Source: an uncultured Collinsella sp.
GTDB taxonomy: Bacteria > Actinomycetota > Coriobacteriia > Coriobacteriales > Coriobacteriaceae
DNA: 44,056 nucleotides
Assembly (NCBI GenBank): GCA_902494345.1
Contig: CABUSV010000019.1
Location: forward strand, 1 to 44,056
Direction: 5' to 3'
This document shows, in pieces, positions 25,316-33,310 of the stretch; the stretch's first letter is position 1, and every line of letters starts with the position of its first letter. The position numbers and the translations under genes were made by a program. The notes under the pieces are model-generated. The model worked only from the letters and a program-made list of their open reading frames with translations. It had not been told where the DNA came from and made no database searches.

Positions 25316-26639
25316 GCCTGCAAACGAGGATTAAGGCTGCCGGCGCTGCAGCGGCGGCAGCGCCTGTAGATGCGGGGCGTCGCCGCGCGGTGAAACGACG
25401 CACTAAGCGCGCCGTGATGGACCGCATAGGTTACGACGAAGTGGCGCGTATCAGCGCCTAAGTCGACCCGGCACTTGCCCGCTCGGAATTGCGTCCCGCG
25501 GTGGAGGCGGCGCTCAATGTTGAGGAGCCGACCGATCTCGCGACGCCCGAGCGCGAGACCATCATCGACGAGATTTTGGATGACGTGGTGGGCCTGGGCC
25601 GTTGCAGCCGCTCATCGAGGACGACACCGTTACCGAGATCATGATCAACGGCTGCCGCTCGGCCTTCTTTGAACGCGGCGGCGTCTTGTACCCTATCGAG
25701 CATGCGTTTGAGGATGATGAGCAGATCCGTGTGCTTATCGACCGCATCATCTCGCCACTTGGCCGCCGTATCGACGAGCGCAGCCCCATCGTCAACGCTC
25801 GCCTTAAAACGGGCTATCGCGTCAACGCGGTGATTCCGCCTGTGGCGATTGACGGACCGATTCTCACCATCCGAAAGTTCTCGGACCGCATCTGCTCGCT
25901 GGACGAGCTTGTGGGGCTGGGGTCACTGCCGCTTTGGTATGCGCAGCTGCTGTCGTGCGCGGTGTCGCTGCGACAGGACCTGGCGGTTGCGGGAGGCACG
26001 GGATCTGGTAAGACCACCCTGCTCAACGCGCTGTCATGCGAGATTTCCACCGGCGAGCGCATCGTGACGATCGAGGACTCTGCCGAGCTCAAGTTTGCGC
26101 ATCATCCGCACGTGGTGCGCCTAGAGGCGCGCGAGGCTTCAATTGAGGGCGAGGGCGCGGTGACGATCCGCGACCTGGTGACCAATGCCCTGCGCATGCG
26201 CCCCGACCGCATCGTGGTGGGTGAGGTGCGCGGTGCCGAGTGCTGCGACATGTTGCAGGCCATGAACACGGGCCACGACGGGTCGCTCACCACACTTCAT
26301 GCGGGCTCAGAACAGGAGACCGTGGTGCGTCTGACGTTGCTTGCACGTTATGGCATCGATCTGCCGAGCGAGCTCATCGAGGAGCAGATTGCCATGGCGC
26401 TCGACGGCATCGTGATGTCCGAGCGCCACGCCGATGGCAGGCGCTTCGTCTCCTCGTATTCGGGGGTGCGTCGCGCCGCGTCGGGCGGCGTAGAGCTCGA
26501 GCGCTATGTGACTTTCGATGCCGCCGAGCGCACCTGGACGCTTGACCGCGAGCCGCCGTTTATCGCAGAAGGCCTGCGGTCGGGGACGCTCACACAAGAG
26601 GAGGTGGACGAATGGAGGTCGCTGTGCCCCTCGTCGTAG
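25312..26639 (+). pseudogene. Broken Tad pilus motor ATPase gene (tadA/cpaF)
   Basis: TadA/CpaF is the hexameric ATPase that drives Flp pilus assembly. Here the reading frame starts at the ATG at 25312 and meets an in-frame TAA at 25459-25461 after 49 codons. The same frame then continues with protein-like sequence (VDPALARSELRPAVEAALN) up to about 25600. There it is lost by a one-base deletion, at GGGCC-GTTGCAG where GLGPLQPL would be expected. The rest is intact in the next frame from a TTG at 25602 to 26639 (345 residues), with Walker A GGTGSGKTT, Walker B and the His box GHDGSLTTLHAGS. So all catalytic motifs survive in the 3' open frame, but the N-terminal domain is detached. Either a pseudogene or sequence errors. 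Confidence 0.85.
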
Positions 26640-27538
26640 GGGGTTTGGCAGGGTTTTCTGTTGCGACGGCGTGCGGGGCGGAACCTCGTGTGCCGCAGGT
26701 GCTGCCGGCGGAGCTGGCGCGTCAGGCGCTCGAGACGGTGGCAGAGAGGCTGCCGCGTGAGCTGGTGGAAAACGATCTGCTGAAAAAGATCGCCCGTTCG
26801 TGGACATCGCTGGCTCCGGCGCATCGCCTTGGCCTCGTGATCGAAGATGCTTCGGGGCGTTTGGCGTTTCTGCTGCTATCGAGCGGTGTCTGCTGCGTTT
26901 TACTAACGATGGTGTCGTTATCGCCACTCGGATTTGCCTTGGGACTTGTTGCTCCGATTGCCGTTGGCGCCGCTCGGAACGGCTTTGAGAGCCGGCGCGA
27001 GCAACGCGATGCAGAAGAGGCCATGCCCGAGGCGTTTACCGCACTTTCCATGTCGCTTGCCTCGGGACATTCGCTGGCCCAGGGCATGCGCTTTGTGGGC
27101 GCTCATGCGCAAGAGCCGGTACATACCGAGTTTTTGCGGGTGGCGGCGGCGATCGATTGCGGCATCTCGGCGACCGACGCGCTCGATGACTTGCTCGTGC
27201 GCATCGACGCCCCCGGTCTTTCGCTTGTGACCTTGGCGCTTAAGGTATCTCAGCGCACCGGCGCTCCGCTTGCCGACTTACTGTCCGAGGCGTCGAGCAT
27301 GGTGGGGGAGCGCATTGAGCTCAAGCGCCGCCTGGATGTCAAGACGTCGCAGGCTCGCATGTCTGCGCATATGGTCGCGGCGATGCCGGCGGGCATGTGC
27401 GCGGTGTTGGCGCTGCTTTCGGCAGATTTTCGTCGCGGTCTTGCGACGCCTGCCGGCGCGGGCGCTGTGGTGCTGGGCCTTGCCTTCAACGCCGTTGCCC
27501 TGGTGGTTATCCGGCGCATTATGCGGGTGGAGCTATGA
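26612..27538 (+). CDS. Tad pilus inner-membrane protein TadB (type II secretion F family)
   Basis: This is the 308-residue platform protein of the Tad machine. Hydrophobic pairs lie at about 95-130 and 255-305, with a cytoplasmic T2SSF domain between (EAMPEAFTALSMSLASGHSL, then QRTGAPLADLLSEAS). GAGGAGG lies 7 bases before the ATG, and the gene overlaps the end of tadA by 28 bases, so translation is coupled. It pairs with TadC to form the membrane platform that TadA acts on. The frame is intact although tadA is broken. Confidence 0.88.
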   Translation: MEVAVPLVVGGLAGFSVATACGAEPRVPQVLPAELARQALETVAERLPRELVENDLLKKIARSWTSLAPAHRLGLVIEDASGRLAFLLLSSGVCCVLLTMVSLSPLGFALGLVAPIAVGAARNGFESRREQRDAEEAMPEAFTALSMSLASGHSLAQGMRFVGAHAQEPVHTEFLRVAAAIDCGISATDALDDLLVRIDAPGLSLVTLALKVSQRTGAPLADLLSEASSMVGERIELKRRLDVKTSQARMSAHMVAAMPAGMCAVLALLSADFRRGLATPAGAGAVVLGLAFNAVALVVIRRIMRVEL

Positions 27539-28176
27539 GCGCCCCGGTTGCAGTTGCGGCTTGCCTGTGCGCCCTGAGTGTATTTATCGCGACGGGTTTG
27601 GATCGGGCGGATGCACGCAAGATCGCAGGGGCCTGCAAGCGCGAGACGGTGCTGGTCGCTGTCGCGGGTCGCTCGGTGGTCGATGCTCTGACCGCGCGAG
27701 TGAAGGGCGCGGTTGGAGCGGGCGGCCCGGCGCGAGTGTCGCTCGGCGAAGTGTCCGAGATGATCGATGTTGTGCGCTTGGGTCTTTCGGCCGGTCTTTC
27801 GTTTGATGCGGCGCTTGAGATTTTCTGCGCCAACCGCCGGTCAGTGCTGGCTCTTCGACTTGAGCGGGCCTGCATGGCGTGGCAGGTGGGCGTGGGCACA
27901 CGTGAGGACGAGTTGTTGGCCGCCGCGCGCGTTCTGGACGTGCGAGCGCTCGAGACCTTTGCCATCACGGTGGGGCAGGCGCTCGCCCTGGGTGCCCCAC
28001 TTGCCGAGACGCTGGCCGCTCAAAGTCGCGAGATCCGTGCGGCTCATCGCGCCGCGGTCGAGCGTGAGATCGAGCGTGCGCCCGTCAAGCTGCTGATTCC
28101 CACCGGCACGCTCATCTTGCCGGCGTTGCTTCTGTCCATATTGGGCCCGCTGCTGGGAGCAGGCGGGATGATGTAG
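27535..28176 (+). CDS. Tad pilus inner-membrane protein TadC (type II secretion F family)
   Basis: The 213-residue protein is the second platform component. An N-terminal hydrophobic segment is followed by a T2SSF core (EVSEMIDVVRLGLSAGLSF, AITVGQALALGAPLAETLA) and a C-terminal membrane segment (IPTGTLILPALLLSILGPLL). The start codon overlaps the tadB stop (ATGA), typical of coupled translation. It is shorter than many TadC proteins (about 290), with only two clear membrane segments, but nothing suggests truncation. Confidence 0.85.
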   Translation: MSAPVAVAACLCALSVFIATGLDRADARKIAGACKRETVLVAVAGRSVVDALTARVKGAVGAGGPARVSLGEVSEMIDVVRLGLSAGLSFDAALEIFCANRRSVLALRLERACMAWQVGVGTREDELLAAARVLDVRALETFAITVGQALALGAPLAETLAAQSREIRAAHRAAVEREIERAPVKLLIPTGTLILPALLLSILGPLLGAGGMM

Positions 28177-28186
28177 GGAGGAATAC

Positions 28187-28420
28187 ATGAACACGATGGT
28201 CGAAGTTGCTGACAAGGCTTGGAACCGGGCTTTTTGCCGGGCGATTCGCGCTCGCCAGCATGCCAAGGAGCTGTTGCAGGAGGAGAGCGCGCAGGGTACC
28301 ACCGAGTACGCCATTTTGGTGGGTGTGCTTGTGGTGATCGCGATTATTGCCATCGTTGCATTTAAAGGCAAGGTCCAAGATCTATGGAACGCTATCAGCG
28401 AGGGCATCAACAGCCTGTAG
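28187..28420 (+). CDS. Flp-type pilin
   Basis: This 77-residue prepilin is the likely main subunit of the Tad pilus. The basic leader ends at the class III processing site in ESAQGTTEYAILVG, with cleavage expected after the Gly; the Glu-Tyr pair right after it is the Flp hallmark. A hydrophobic helix (VGVLVVIAIIAIVAF) follows. The 37-residue leader is long for a Flp pilin. GGGAGG lies 5 bases before the ATG. It is followed at once by an overlapping small gene. Confidence 0.88.
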   Translation: MNTMVEVADKAWNRAFCRAIRARQHAKELLQEESAQGTTEYAILVGVLVVIAIIAIVAFKGKVQDLWNAISEGINSL

Positions 28421-28947
28421 AGGGCGAGCGCCCCATCGGGGTGCTGCTGGTGTTTGCTTGCCTGACCGTGGCGATAGCGGCGGTGCTTTGGGGGCTTAAC
28501 GCCGCGCGGCAGCAGCGTCCTGGGGCCGCCTTCGATTCGGGCTCAGATTCGGCGGTGGCGTCTCAAAAAGATGAGATGCGAGATGCGGACGATTCGGATG
28601 TCGCTGTCACGGCGCAAACCTTTCTGCGGACGCTCGACAAGCGGTCCGGCACTGCGACGGATTCGCCTGAGGACAACGCGATTGCGGTCCGGCTTGCATG
28701 GTCCGAGGACCGACCGATGACCGAGGCAGCGGCGGATATGTTACGCGCCTACCGCGAGGTGCCAACGGCCCAGCTCGCCCTGAGCGGCTATCTCGATATT
28801 AAGGGCAACGTATGGGGCGCCATCGTGCGCGATGGGCGCGGCTGGGTCGATATGGTGACGGTTGCCGCGGATGCTGGCGATGCTTCGTGTCGTCTGCGCG
28901 CCGTGCGTCTGGTCCCGCAAACAATAAGCTCAAAGGAGGGATCGTGA
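28384..28947 (+). CDS. Unknown membrane protein of the Tad locus
   Basis: I do not recognise this 187-residue protein. It has one membrane segment near the N-terminus (about 18-40, IGVLLVFACLTVAIAAVLWG) and a hydrophilic, Asp-rich external part that ends in a small beta-rich domain (LALSGYLDIKGNVWGAIV). It starts inside the flp gene (37-base overlap) with AAGG 10 bases upstream, and ends one base before the next gene. Its position between pilin genes suggests a part of the pilus machine or an assembly factor. Confidence 0.65.
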   Translation: MERYQRGHQQPVEGERPIGVLLVFACLTVAIAAVLWGLNAARQQRPGAAFDSGSDSAVASQKDEMRDADDSDVAVTAQTFLRTLDKRSGTATDSPEDNAIAVRLAWSEDRPMTEAAADMLRAYREVPTAQLALSGYLDIKGNVWGAIVRDGRGWVDMVTVAADAGDASCRLRAVRLVPQTISSKEGS

Positions 28948-28948
28948 A

Positions 28949-29167
28949 ATGCATGGCGTGCTGCGTGAAGAGGTTGCCCAAGCGACTGTGGAATACGCCA
29001 TCGTCACGGTGGCGCTGTTATCGATCGTGCTGGCGATTGTGGGACTTTGGCGTGCTGGCACCGATGGACGCTTGGCGGCGCTGGTTGAGCGGGCGGCATC
29101 CCATGGCGTTGCCTCGACGTCGGTTATCGACGCCGCTGCGGGCGCTAAGGACATCGCGTTGTATTGA
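28949..29167 (+). CDS. Small pilin-like protein
   Basis: The 72-residue protein has a short leader, then EEVAQATVEYAIVTVALL, which is a class III prepilin signal with the Glu-Tyr pair, and one hydrophobic helix. It looks like a second Flp-type or minor pilin. GGAGG lies 9 bases before the ATG. Its 3' end overlaps the start region of the next gene. Confidence 0.75.
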   Translation: MHGVLREEVAQATVEYAIVTVALLSIVLAIVGLWRAGTDGRLAALVERAASHGVASTSVIDAAAGAKDIALY

Positions 29168-29639
29168 TATCGCGCGCGAGGACCGGGCACAGTCTACGGT
29201 CGAGGCCGCTTTTTTGCTGCCGACGTTTCTGACGCTCATCCTTCTCGCACTGCAACCGGTGTGCCTGCTTTATGCGCGCGCGGTCATGGAGTCTGCTGCC
29301 GCCGAGACCGCGCGACTCATGACCACGACGACGGCGGAGGACGACGATCTTAAGGAGTTCACCCGCCGCCGGCTTGCCGCAGTGCCCAACGTTTCGATTT
29401 TTCATGCCGGCGGGCCGTTGTCGTGGGATATCGAGCTTGGCCGGGCCGATGCGGGTGGCGTCTCGTCCGTGTCCGTTTCCGGCGAGGTCAAGCCGTTGCC
29501 TGTGATCGGTGCGTTTGCGCAGGCTATGGGTGGTACCGCCGAGGGCGGCTACGTTGAGCTCAAGGTCGATGTCTCGTATCAATCACGTCCCGAATGGCTG
29601 GAGGGAGATTATGATTCGTGGATTGCTGCATGGGATTAA
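29103..29639 (+). CDS. TadE-like minor pseudopilin
   Basis: The protein carries the TadE pattern REDRAQSTVEAAFLLPTFLT: a charged leader, a processing site, Glu at position 5 and a hydrophobic helix. An external domain of about 120 residues follows. The start is uncertain: the ATG at 29103 is the nearest in frame to the prepilin signal but has no ribosome binding site and would overlap the upstream gene by 65 bases, giving 178 residues. It could instead be translated by coupling from a rare codon near 29163. Its end overlaps the next gene by 29 bases. Confidence 0.7.
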   Translation: MALPRRRLSTPLRALRTSRCIDIAREDRAQSTVEAAFLLPTFLTLILLALQPVCLLYARAVMESAAAETARLMTTTTAEDDDLKEFTRRRLAAVPNVSIFHAGGPLSWDIELGRADAGGVSSVSVSGEVKPLPVIGAFAQAMGGTAEGGYVELKVDVSYQSRPEWLEGDYDSWIAAWD

Positions 29640-31764
29640 GCGTTTCTGGTCTAGATGCGTTTTGACGCGCCGTCCGAGCTGCCATCGCAAGCGAGGCGGC
29701 TTTATGGGCCGCGCCGGTGTTGATTTGTTTATCGAAGACGGCGCCTATACCACGCTTTCTTCTGCCGTGGTCATCCTAGTGGTGCTCACGTTGTTGTTTT
29801 CGTCGACCGCGGCGATATGGAGCATGTCGCGCGCGGGGGACACCCAGATGGCTGCCGATAGCGGCGCGCTGGCAGGCGCCAATGTGGTGTCGTCCTATCA
29901 CACGGCTGCCACGGTGGTGGATGCGAGCATTTTGAGTTTGGGCCTGGCGGGGTTTGCCACGATCGGGACGGGCCTGGTCGCCATCCTCATCCCGGGTGCC
30001 GAACCAGTTGCCGGCAATATGGTCGACACCGGGATTGAGATCATTAAAACGCGCAACAAGTTTGCCAAAAGCGCATCGGAAGGCTTACAGAAAATCGAGA
30101 CGGCTCTGCCGTATCTGATCGCCGCTCGTGCCACGCAGGCGGTCTCGGCGCAGGATACCGATAATGTGACCTATACCGGTACGGCGCTTGCCGTGCCCAG
30201 GACATCCGAATCAGACTTCGCCGCGCTCAAAGGATCAGAGATCTCGACCGATACCATTAAAGGCACATCAGATGATTTAGAACATGCGGCCGAGGAGCTG
30301 CGGAAGGCTTCTGAGGACACGGCGAAGGCTAAAGAGCGCGCTTGGCTGGCGGATTGTGACGGGTCTGACAAGGGCTCGGTCAGCAGCTGTTCTTGCATGT
30401 GGGAGCGCGTGAAAAGTCTAACGGATCTCTCTGGTGCTCAAAATCCGCATTACGTTTCGAGCGTTACGTGGGAACCGCAAGTGGCGCTCGATCGCGCGAA
30501 GGCCTACTATCGCCAGCGCCTGGCAAATGAGAAACCGCTTGGCGAGGGTCCGGAAAAACAGGCAGATTCTGCTGCACGAAAGGTGTTCTTCGCTTATGCG
30601 AGCGAAGAAGTCGAGCGGGCATATATAACTGAAAAGGACGGCAAAGTTTCCGCCCGCATCCCTTTCCTTCCGCGAAATCCAGATGAGGCGCGGACGACTG
30701 AACTCTATACCGATGCGCGTTGGCCCACGAGTGAAGTAGATAAAGTTACCTATTTGCATTATGGGACTGACTGTCCAAATTACAAAAAAGGAAAGCCGGG
30801 TGGGCTGGCATCCGTCGCAGATTTTGACGGTCACGAAACGTGTAGCGAATGCCATTTCGGTGTGTCGTCTTTAGGGTACGTTGCGATTGCAACGACTTCT
30901 GTCGAAAGGGGCTTCGAGTACCACTTCGATAAGTTCAAAGAGGCCCTGGAAGACTACGTCGAATGCCGCAACAAAGAACTCGAACTTGAGCGTCAGACCG
31001 AGGATGAGGCCGACCGTGCGGGCAATGCGTTTGACCAGGCCATTAAAGCGCTTTCGGGCGAGCGTCCGCGTATCGCTCCGCCCGGTCGCAACGGCGTGGT
31101 CGCCTTTGCGGTTTCGGGTGCCATCTCGAGCCCCGACGAGCTCAACTCTTCGTTTAACACGGCAGTCAGGCTTGGCGATCGCGGTGCTATCTCTGCCGCG
31201 GTGTTGGCACTCGATGACGCGACGGCGCAAAACAACGTGCTTTCGCGATTTTTCTCGACATTGAAGGAACGCTCGGGCGGCGTTGCCGGCGTGCTCGACG
31301 GCGTCATGGATGTTTGGGGACGGCTGCTCGTAGGATACGGTGATATCCAAGGTTCGGCCGACGAACTTATGGACGAGATGATTAAAGGCCTAGGAGGGGG
31401 CAGCGGCGCGTTGGGTTCCATCGCATCGTGGCTCGGCGATACCGTTTCGGCGTCCGTAGCGGCGTTGGGTCTGGAACCGTGCGACTTGCGCCTGCGAAAG
31501 CCAGTGCTGACCGATTCCGCCAACGTCATTAAGAGTCCGGGGTCTGACATTGCTGGTCCCTCTCAAGCGCAAGACAAGCTGCGAAGTATTCCGTTGGGCG
31601 TGACCGATCCCAAGGCGCTTTGCGAGGCGTTGGAATATCAAGTCGAACGCACCATTAGCGGTACGGTGTTCACGCTTGCGGAGATTCCGCTGCCCGGCGG
31701 CGGCTCCATCCCACTCACCGTCGATGTCGCCACGCTGGTTGGCGCTCTGGGCGGTGGGTCGTAA
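29611..31764 (+). CDS. Large TadG-like pilus-locus protein
   Basis: This is a 717-residue protein with a basic leader and one membrane helix (about 50-70, SAVVILVVLTLLFSSTAAIW). Then comes the Tad/TadG pattern TQMAADSGALAGANVV. The rest is predicted to be external, with long helical, coiled-coil-prone stretches (about 215-250 and 420-460). In the middle there is a cysteine cluster: Cys at about 247, 255 and 257, then His383, Cys388, Cys411, Cys414 and His415. This last group fits a metal-binding knuckle. The middle section (about 30200-30900) is more AT-rich than its neighbours. GGAGGG lies 5 bases before the ATG. Function unknown beyond its place in the Tad locus. Confidence 0.75.
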   Translation: MIRGLLHGIKRFWSRCVLTRRPSCHRKRGGFMGRAGVDLFIEDGAYTTLSSAVVILVVLTLLFSSTAAIWSMSRAGDTQMAADSGALAGANVVSSYHTAATVVDASILSLGLAGFATIGTGLVAILIPGAEPVAGNMVDTGIEIIKTRNKFAKSASEGLQKIETALPYLIAARATQAVSAQDTDNVTYTGTALAVPRTSESDFAALKGSEISTDTIKGTSDDLEHAAEELRKASEDTAKAKERAWLADCDGSDKGSVSSCSCMWERVKSLTDLSGAQNPHYVSSVTWEPQVALDRAKAYYRQRLANEKPLGEGPEKQADSAARKVFFAYASEEVERAYITEKDGKVSARIPFLPRNPDEARTTELYTDARWPTSEVDKVTYLHYGTDCPNYKKGKPGGLASVADFDGHETCSECHFGVSSLGYVAIATTSVERGFEYHFDKFKEALEDYVECRNKELELERQTEDEADRAGNAFDQAIKALSGERPRIAPPGRNGVVAFAVSGAISSPDELNSSFNTAVRLGDRGAISAAVLALDDATAQNNVLSRFFSTLKERSGGVAGVLDGVMDVWGRLLVGYGDIQGSADELMDEMIKGLGGGSGALGSIASWLGDTVSASVAALGLEPCDLRLRKPVLTDSANVIKSPGSDIAGPSQAQDKLRSIPLGVTDPKALCEALEYQVERTISGTVFTLAEIPLPGGGSIPLTVDVATLVGALGGGS

Positions 31765-32240
31765 TGAGTATCCGCATGCGTCTGCGCGAGGAGCGCGCCC
31801 AAGCGACGGTGGAGATGGCAGTGGTTACGCCCGTTTTGCTGGTGCTGGCACTCATCGTGTACAACGTCATGATCTTTGCCAGCGCTGTCGCGCGCTTCGA
31901 CCGCGTGGTACCCGACATCGTGTTGGCGCACGCCGTGGCGTCGGAGGGGGAGGGCGACGAAAGCTCTGCCGATGCCTCGGCGACGGTTCAGACTCAAATT
32001 CTGAATGCCATGGAAGGCTATGACTTGCGGATCGAAGTGTCGAGCGAGCAAGGCGCGGAGGCATCGGATGGTGGCCTGCTCTCCCTATCCGGTACGTTTA
32101 GGACCTACACCTGCACCATGCACTATGAGCCGTGGCCGACTTCTCTCAGCATCGCTGGCGTTTCGCTGGGGGCGCCGACAACGTTGTCGCACGAGCGCGC
32201 GGTGACGGTCGATCCATGGCGTCCGGGGGTGGTCATGTGA
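31764..32240 (+). CDS. TadE-like pseudopilin (second)
   Basis: The 158-residue protein begins with a basic leader and REERAQATVEMAVVTPVLLV, the same prepilin pattern as the upstream TadE-like protein, then a helix and an external domain. Its ATG shares a base with the stop of the TadG-like gene (TAATG), so translation is coupled. It probably forms a minor pilin complex together with the 29103 product. Confidence 0.8.
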   Translation: MSIRMRLREERAQATVEMAVVTPVLLVLALIVYNVMIFASAVARFDRVVPDIVLAHAVASEGEGDESSADASATVQTQILNAMEGYDLRIEVSSEQGAEASDGGLLSLSGTFRTYTCTMHYEPWPTSLSIAGVSLGAPTTLSHERAVTVDPWRPGVVM

Positions 32241-32596
32241 CCGCGGTCTCGTCCTACATCGCCTACGCGCGGGCACTCAACAGACTGGGTTGGACGCCGG
32301 CCGAGTTTGCGGTGGCGGAGTCGTTTGTCGTGCGCCTGCGCGGCATGCTGGGACGGCGTCCGGTTGCCGCCAACGGCCTGCCGCTCGTCATGGCGTTTCC
32401 ACGCTGCTCTTCGGTCCATACGTGTTTTATGGCCTATCCCATCGACATCGCCTTCATCGATCGCGACGGCAATATCCTCGCGCGCTACGAAAACGTTTGT
32501 CCTTGGCGCATGTGCTCCTGCCCCGGCGCCTGGGCCGTACTAGAGCGTCCTTCAATCATTGTTTCGACCCCTGCTCTCCAACGCGTGCCGGCTTAA
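32237..32596 (+). CDS. DUF192 domain protein
   Basis: The 119-residue protein matches DUF192: a helix with R-L-R-G-M-L (SFVVRLRGMLGRRP), the core MAFPRCSSVHTCFMAYPIDI, FIDRDGNI, and the C-terminal PGAWAVLE. The function of DUF192 is not known. It starts with a GTG overlapping the upstream stop (GTGA), with GGGGGTGG just before, so it is the last gene of the Tad operon. No clear terminator follows. Confidence 0.85.
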   Translation: MTAVSSYIAYARALNRLGWTPAEFAVAESFVVRLRGMLGRRPVAANGLPLVMAFPRCSSVHTCFMAYPIDIAFIDRDGNILARYENVCPWRMCSCPGAWAVLERPSIIVSTPALQRVPA

Positions 32597-32693
32597 GGGA
32601 CTGAGCGAAAAACTTCTTGCTGCCGGCTAATGCCTCTGACGTGCCGATTTATAGAACCGAGGCTGTGCTCAAAAACTTTTTTAAAATTCTCGG

Positions 32694-32721
32694 TTGACCG
32701 GAACGCGTCCTTGGTTATACT
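32694..32721 (+). promoter_or_regulatory. Promoter of tRNA-Phe
   Basis: TTGACC (32694-32699) and TATACT (32716-32721) are 16 bases apart. The A/T-rich block just upstream (32670-32689) fits an UP element. A leader hairpin GCCTTG-AAA-CAAGGC (32728-32742) lies between the promoter and the tRNA. Confidence 0.85.
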
Positions 32722-32753
32722 AATCAAGCCTTGAAACAAGGCACACCTCAAAT

Positions 32754-32808
<55 letters not shown>

Positions 32809-32826
<18 letters not shown>

Positions 32827-32872
32827 CCTTGAATTGTTTAGGACCTCTGCAAAGGGGTCCTTTTCTTTTATG
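32809..32872 (+). repeat. Direct repeat, copy 1: tRNA-Phe 3' end plus terminator
   Basis: This 64-base block begins in the T loop of tRNA-Phe and ends after the terminator tail. It recurs at 32995-33058 with two mismatches. Confidence 0.9.
32840..32869 (+). terminator. Terminator of tRNA-Phe
   Basis: AGGACCTCT pairs with AGGGGTCCT (one T-G pair) around a GCAA tetraloop, followed by TTTTCTTTT. Confidence 0.9.
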
Positions 32873-32917
32873 CAGCCCCCACATGGAATCGAACCCCGTG
32901 AGGGCGCGGAGCTGAGT

Positions 32918-32993
32918 AAACGCGTAAGCGTTTGCCAGCGTAGCTCGCAAGGCGCGTAAGCGCCGCAGCGGTCCGTCCGCGCAGCGCGCGGAC
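32918..32993 (+). repeat. Array of three hairpins between the duplicated tRNA tails
   Basis: In a row: AAACGC-GTAA-GCGTTT (32918-32933), GGCGC-GTAA-GCGCC (32951-32964) and GTCCGCGC-AGC-GCGCGGAC (32975-32993). The first two share a GTAA tetraloop. Just upstream, GGAATCGAACCCC at 32885-32897 is the exact complement of the tRNA-Phe T-arm sequence at 32803-32815. Confidence 0.65.
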
Positions 32994-32994
32994 G

Positions 32995-33058
32995 CGATTC
33001 CCTTCCCCGCCACCTTGAATTGACTAGGACCTCTGCAAAGGGGTCCTTTTCTTTTATG
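32995..33058 (+). repeat. Direct repeat, copy 2: tRNA-Phe 3' end plus terminator
   Basis: This copy matches 32809-32872 at 62 of 64 positions, including the last 18 bases of the tRNA and the whole terminator. No tRNA body precedes it. Confidence 0.9.
33026..33055 (+). terminator. Duplicated terminator
   Basis: It is the same 9-bp stem with GCAA loop and TTTTCTTTT tail as at 32840-32869. From here to 33310 I see no gene. The gap holds a TATACT box at 33240-33245 and a hairpin TGCAGGC-TCG-GCCTGCA at 33275-33291, just before the next ribosome binding site. Confidence 0.85.
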
Positions 33059-33310
33059 TAGGGTTCTGCGGAAAATGCGCCCCATTATTGAGCGATAGAA
33101 CGGGACATGCTTTCCGGTGCCTGCCTCCGGCGCGCGTACACACCTCGTCGCACCATTCCGAGCTCGTCTGCTCCCAGACATTCCTCCCCACTTTCGCGTC
33201 ACTTTACAGACCGTTCGGTCGCCTGTCCGCACACGCGGGTATACTCAAAACAATACTTATCCTATGCAGTACGATGCAGGCTCGGCCTGCACGATCCGAA
33301 GGGGGCAGTG

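Noticed and set aside
25312..26639. Programmed recoding (stop read-through and frameshift) in tadA
   Set aside because: There is no slippery heptamer or obvious stimulatory structure at the deletion, and two recoding events so close together would be very unlikely.
30820..30870. CSECH in the TadG-like protein as a cytochrome c haem site
   Set aside because: It is a single CxxCH without an axial-ligand pattern or haem-lyase neighbours. The upstream His and Cys spacing fits a zinc knuckle better.
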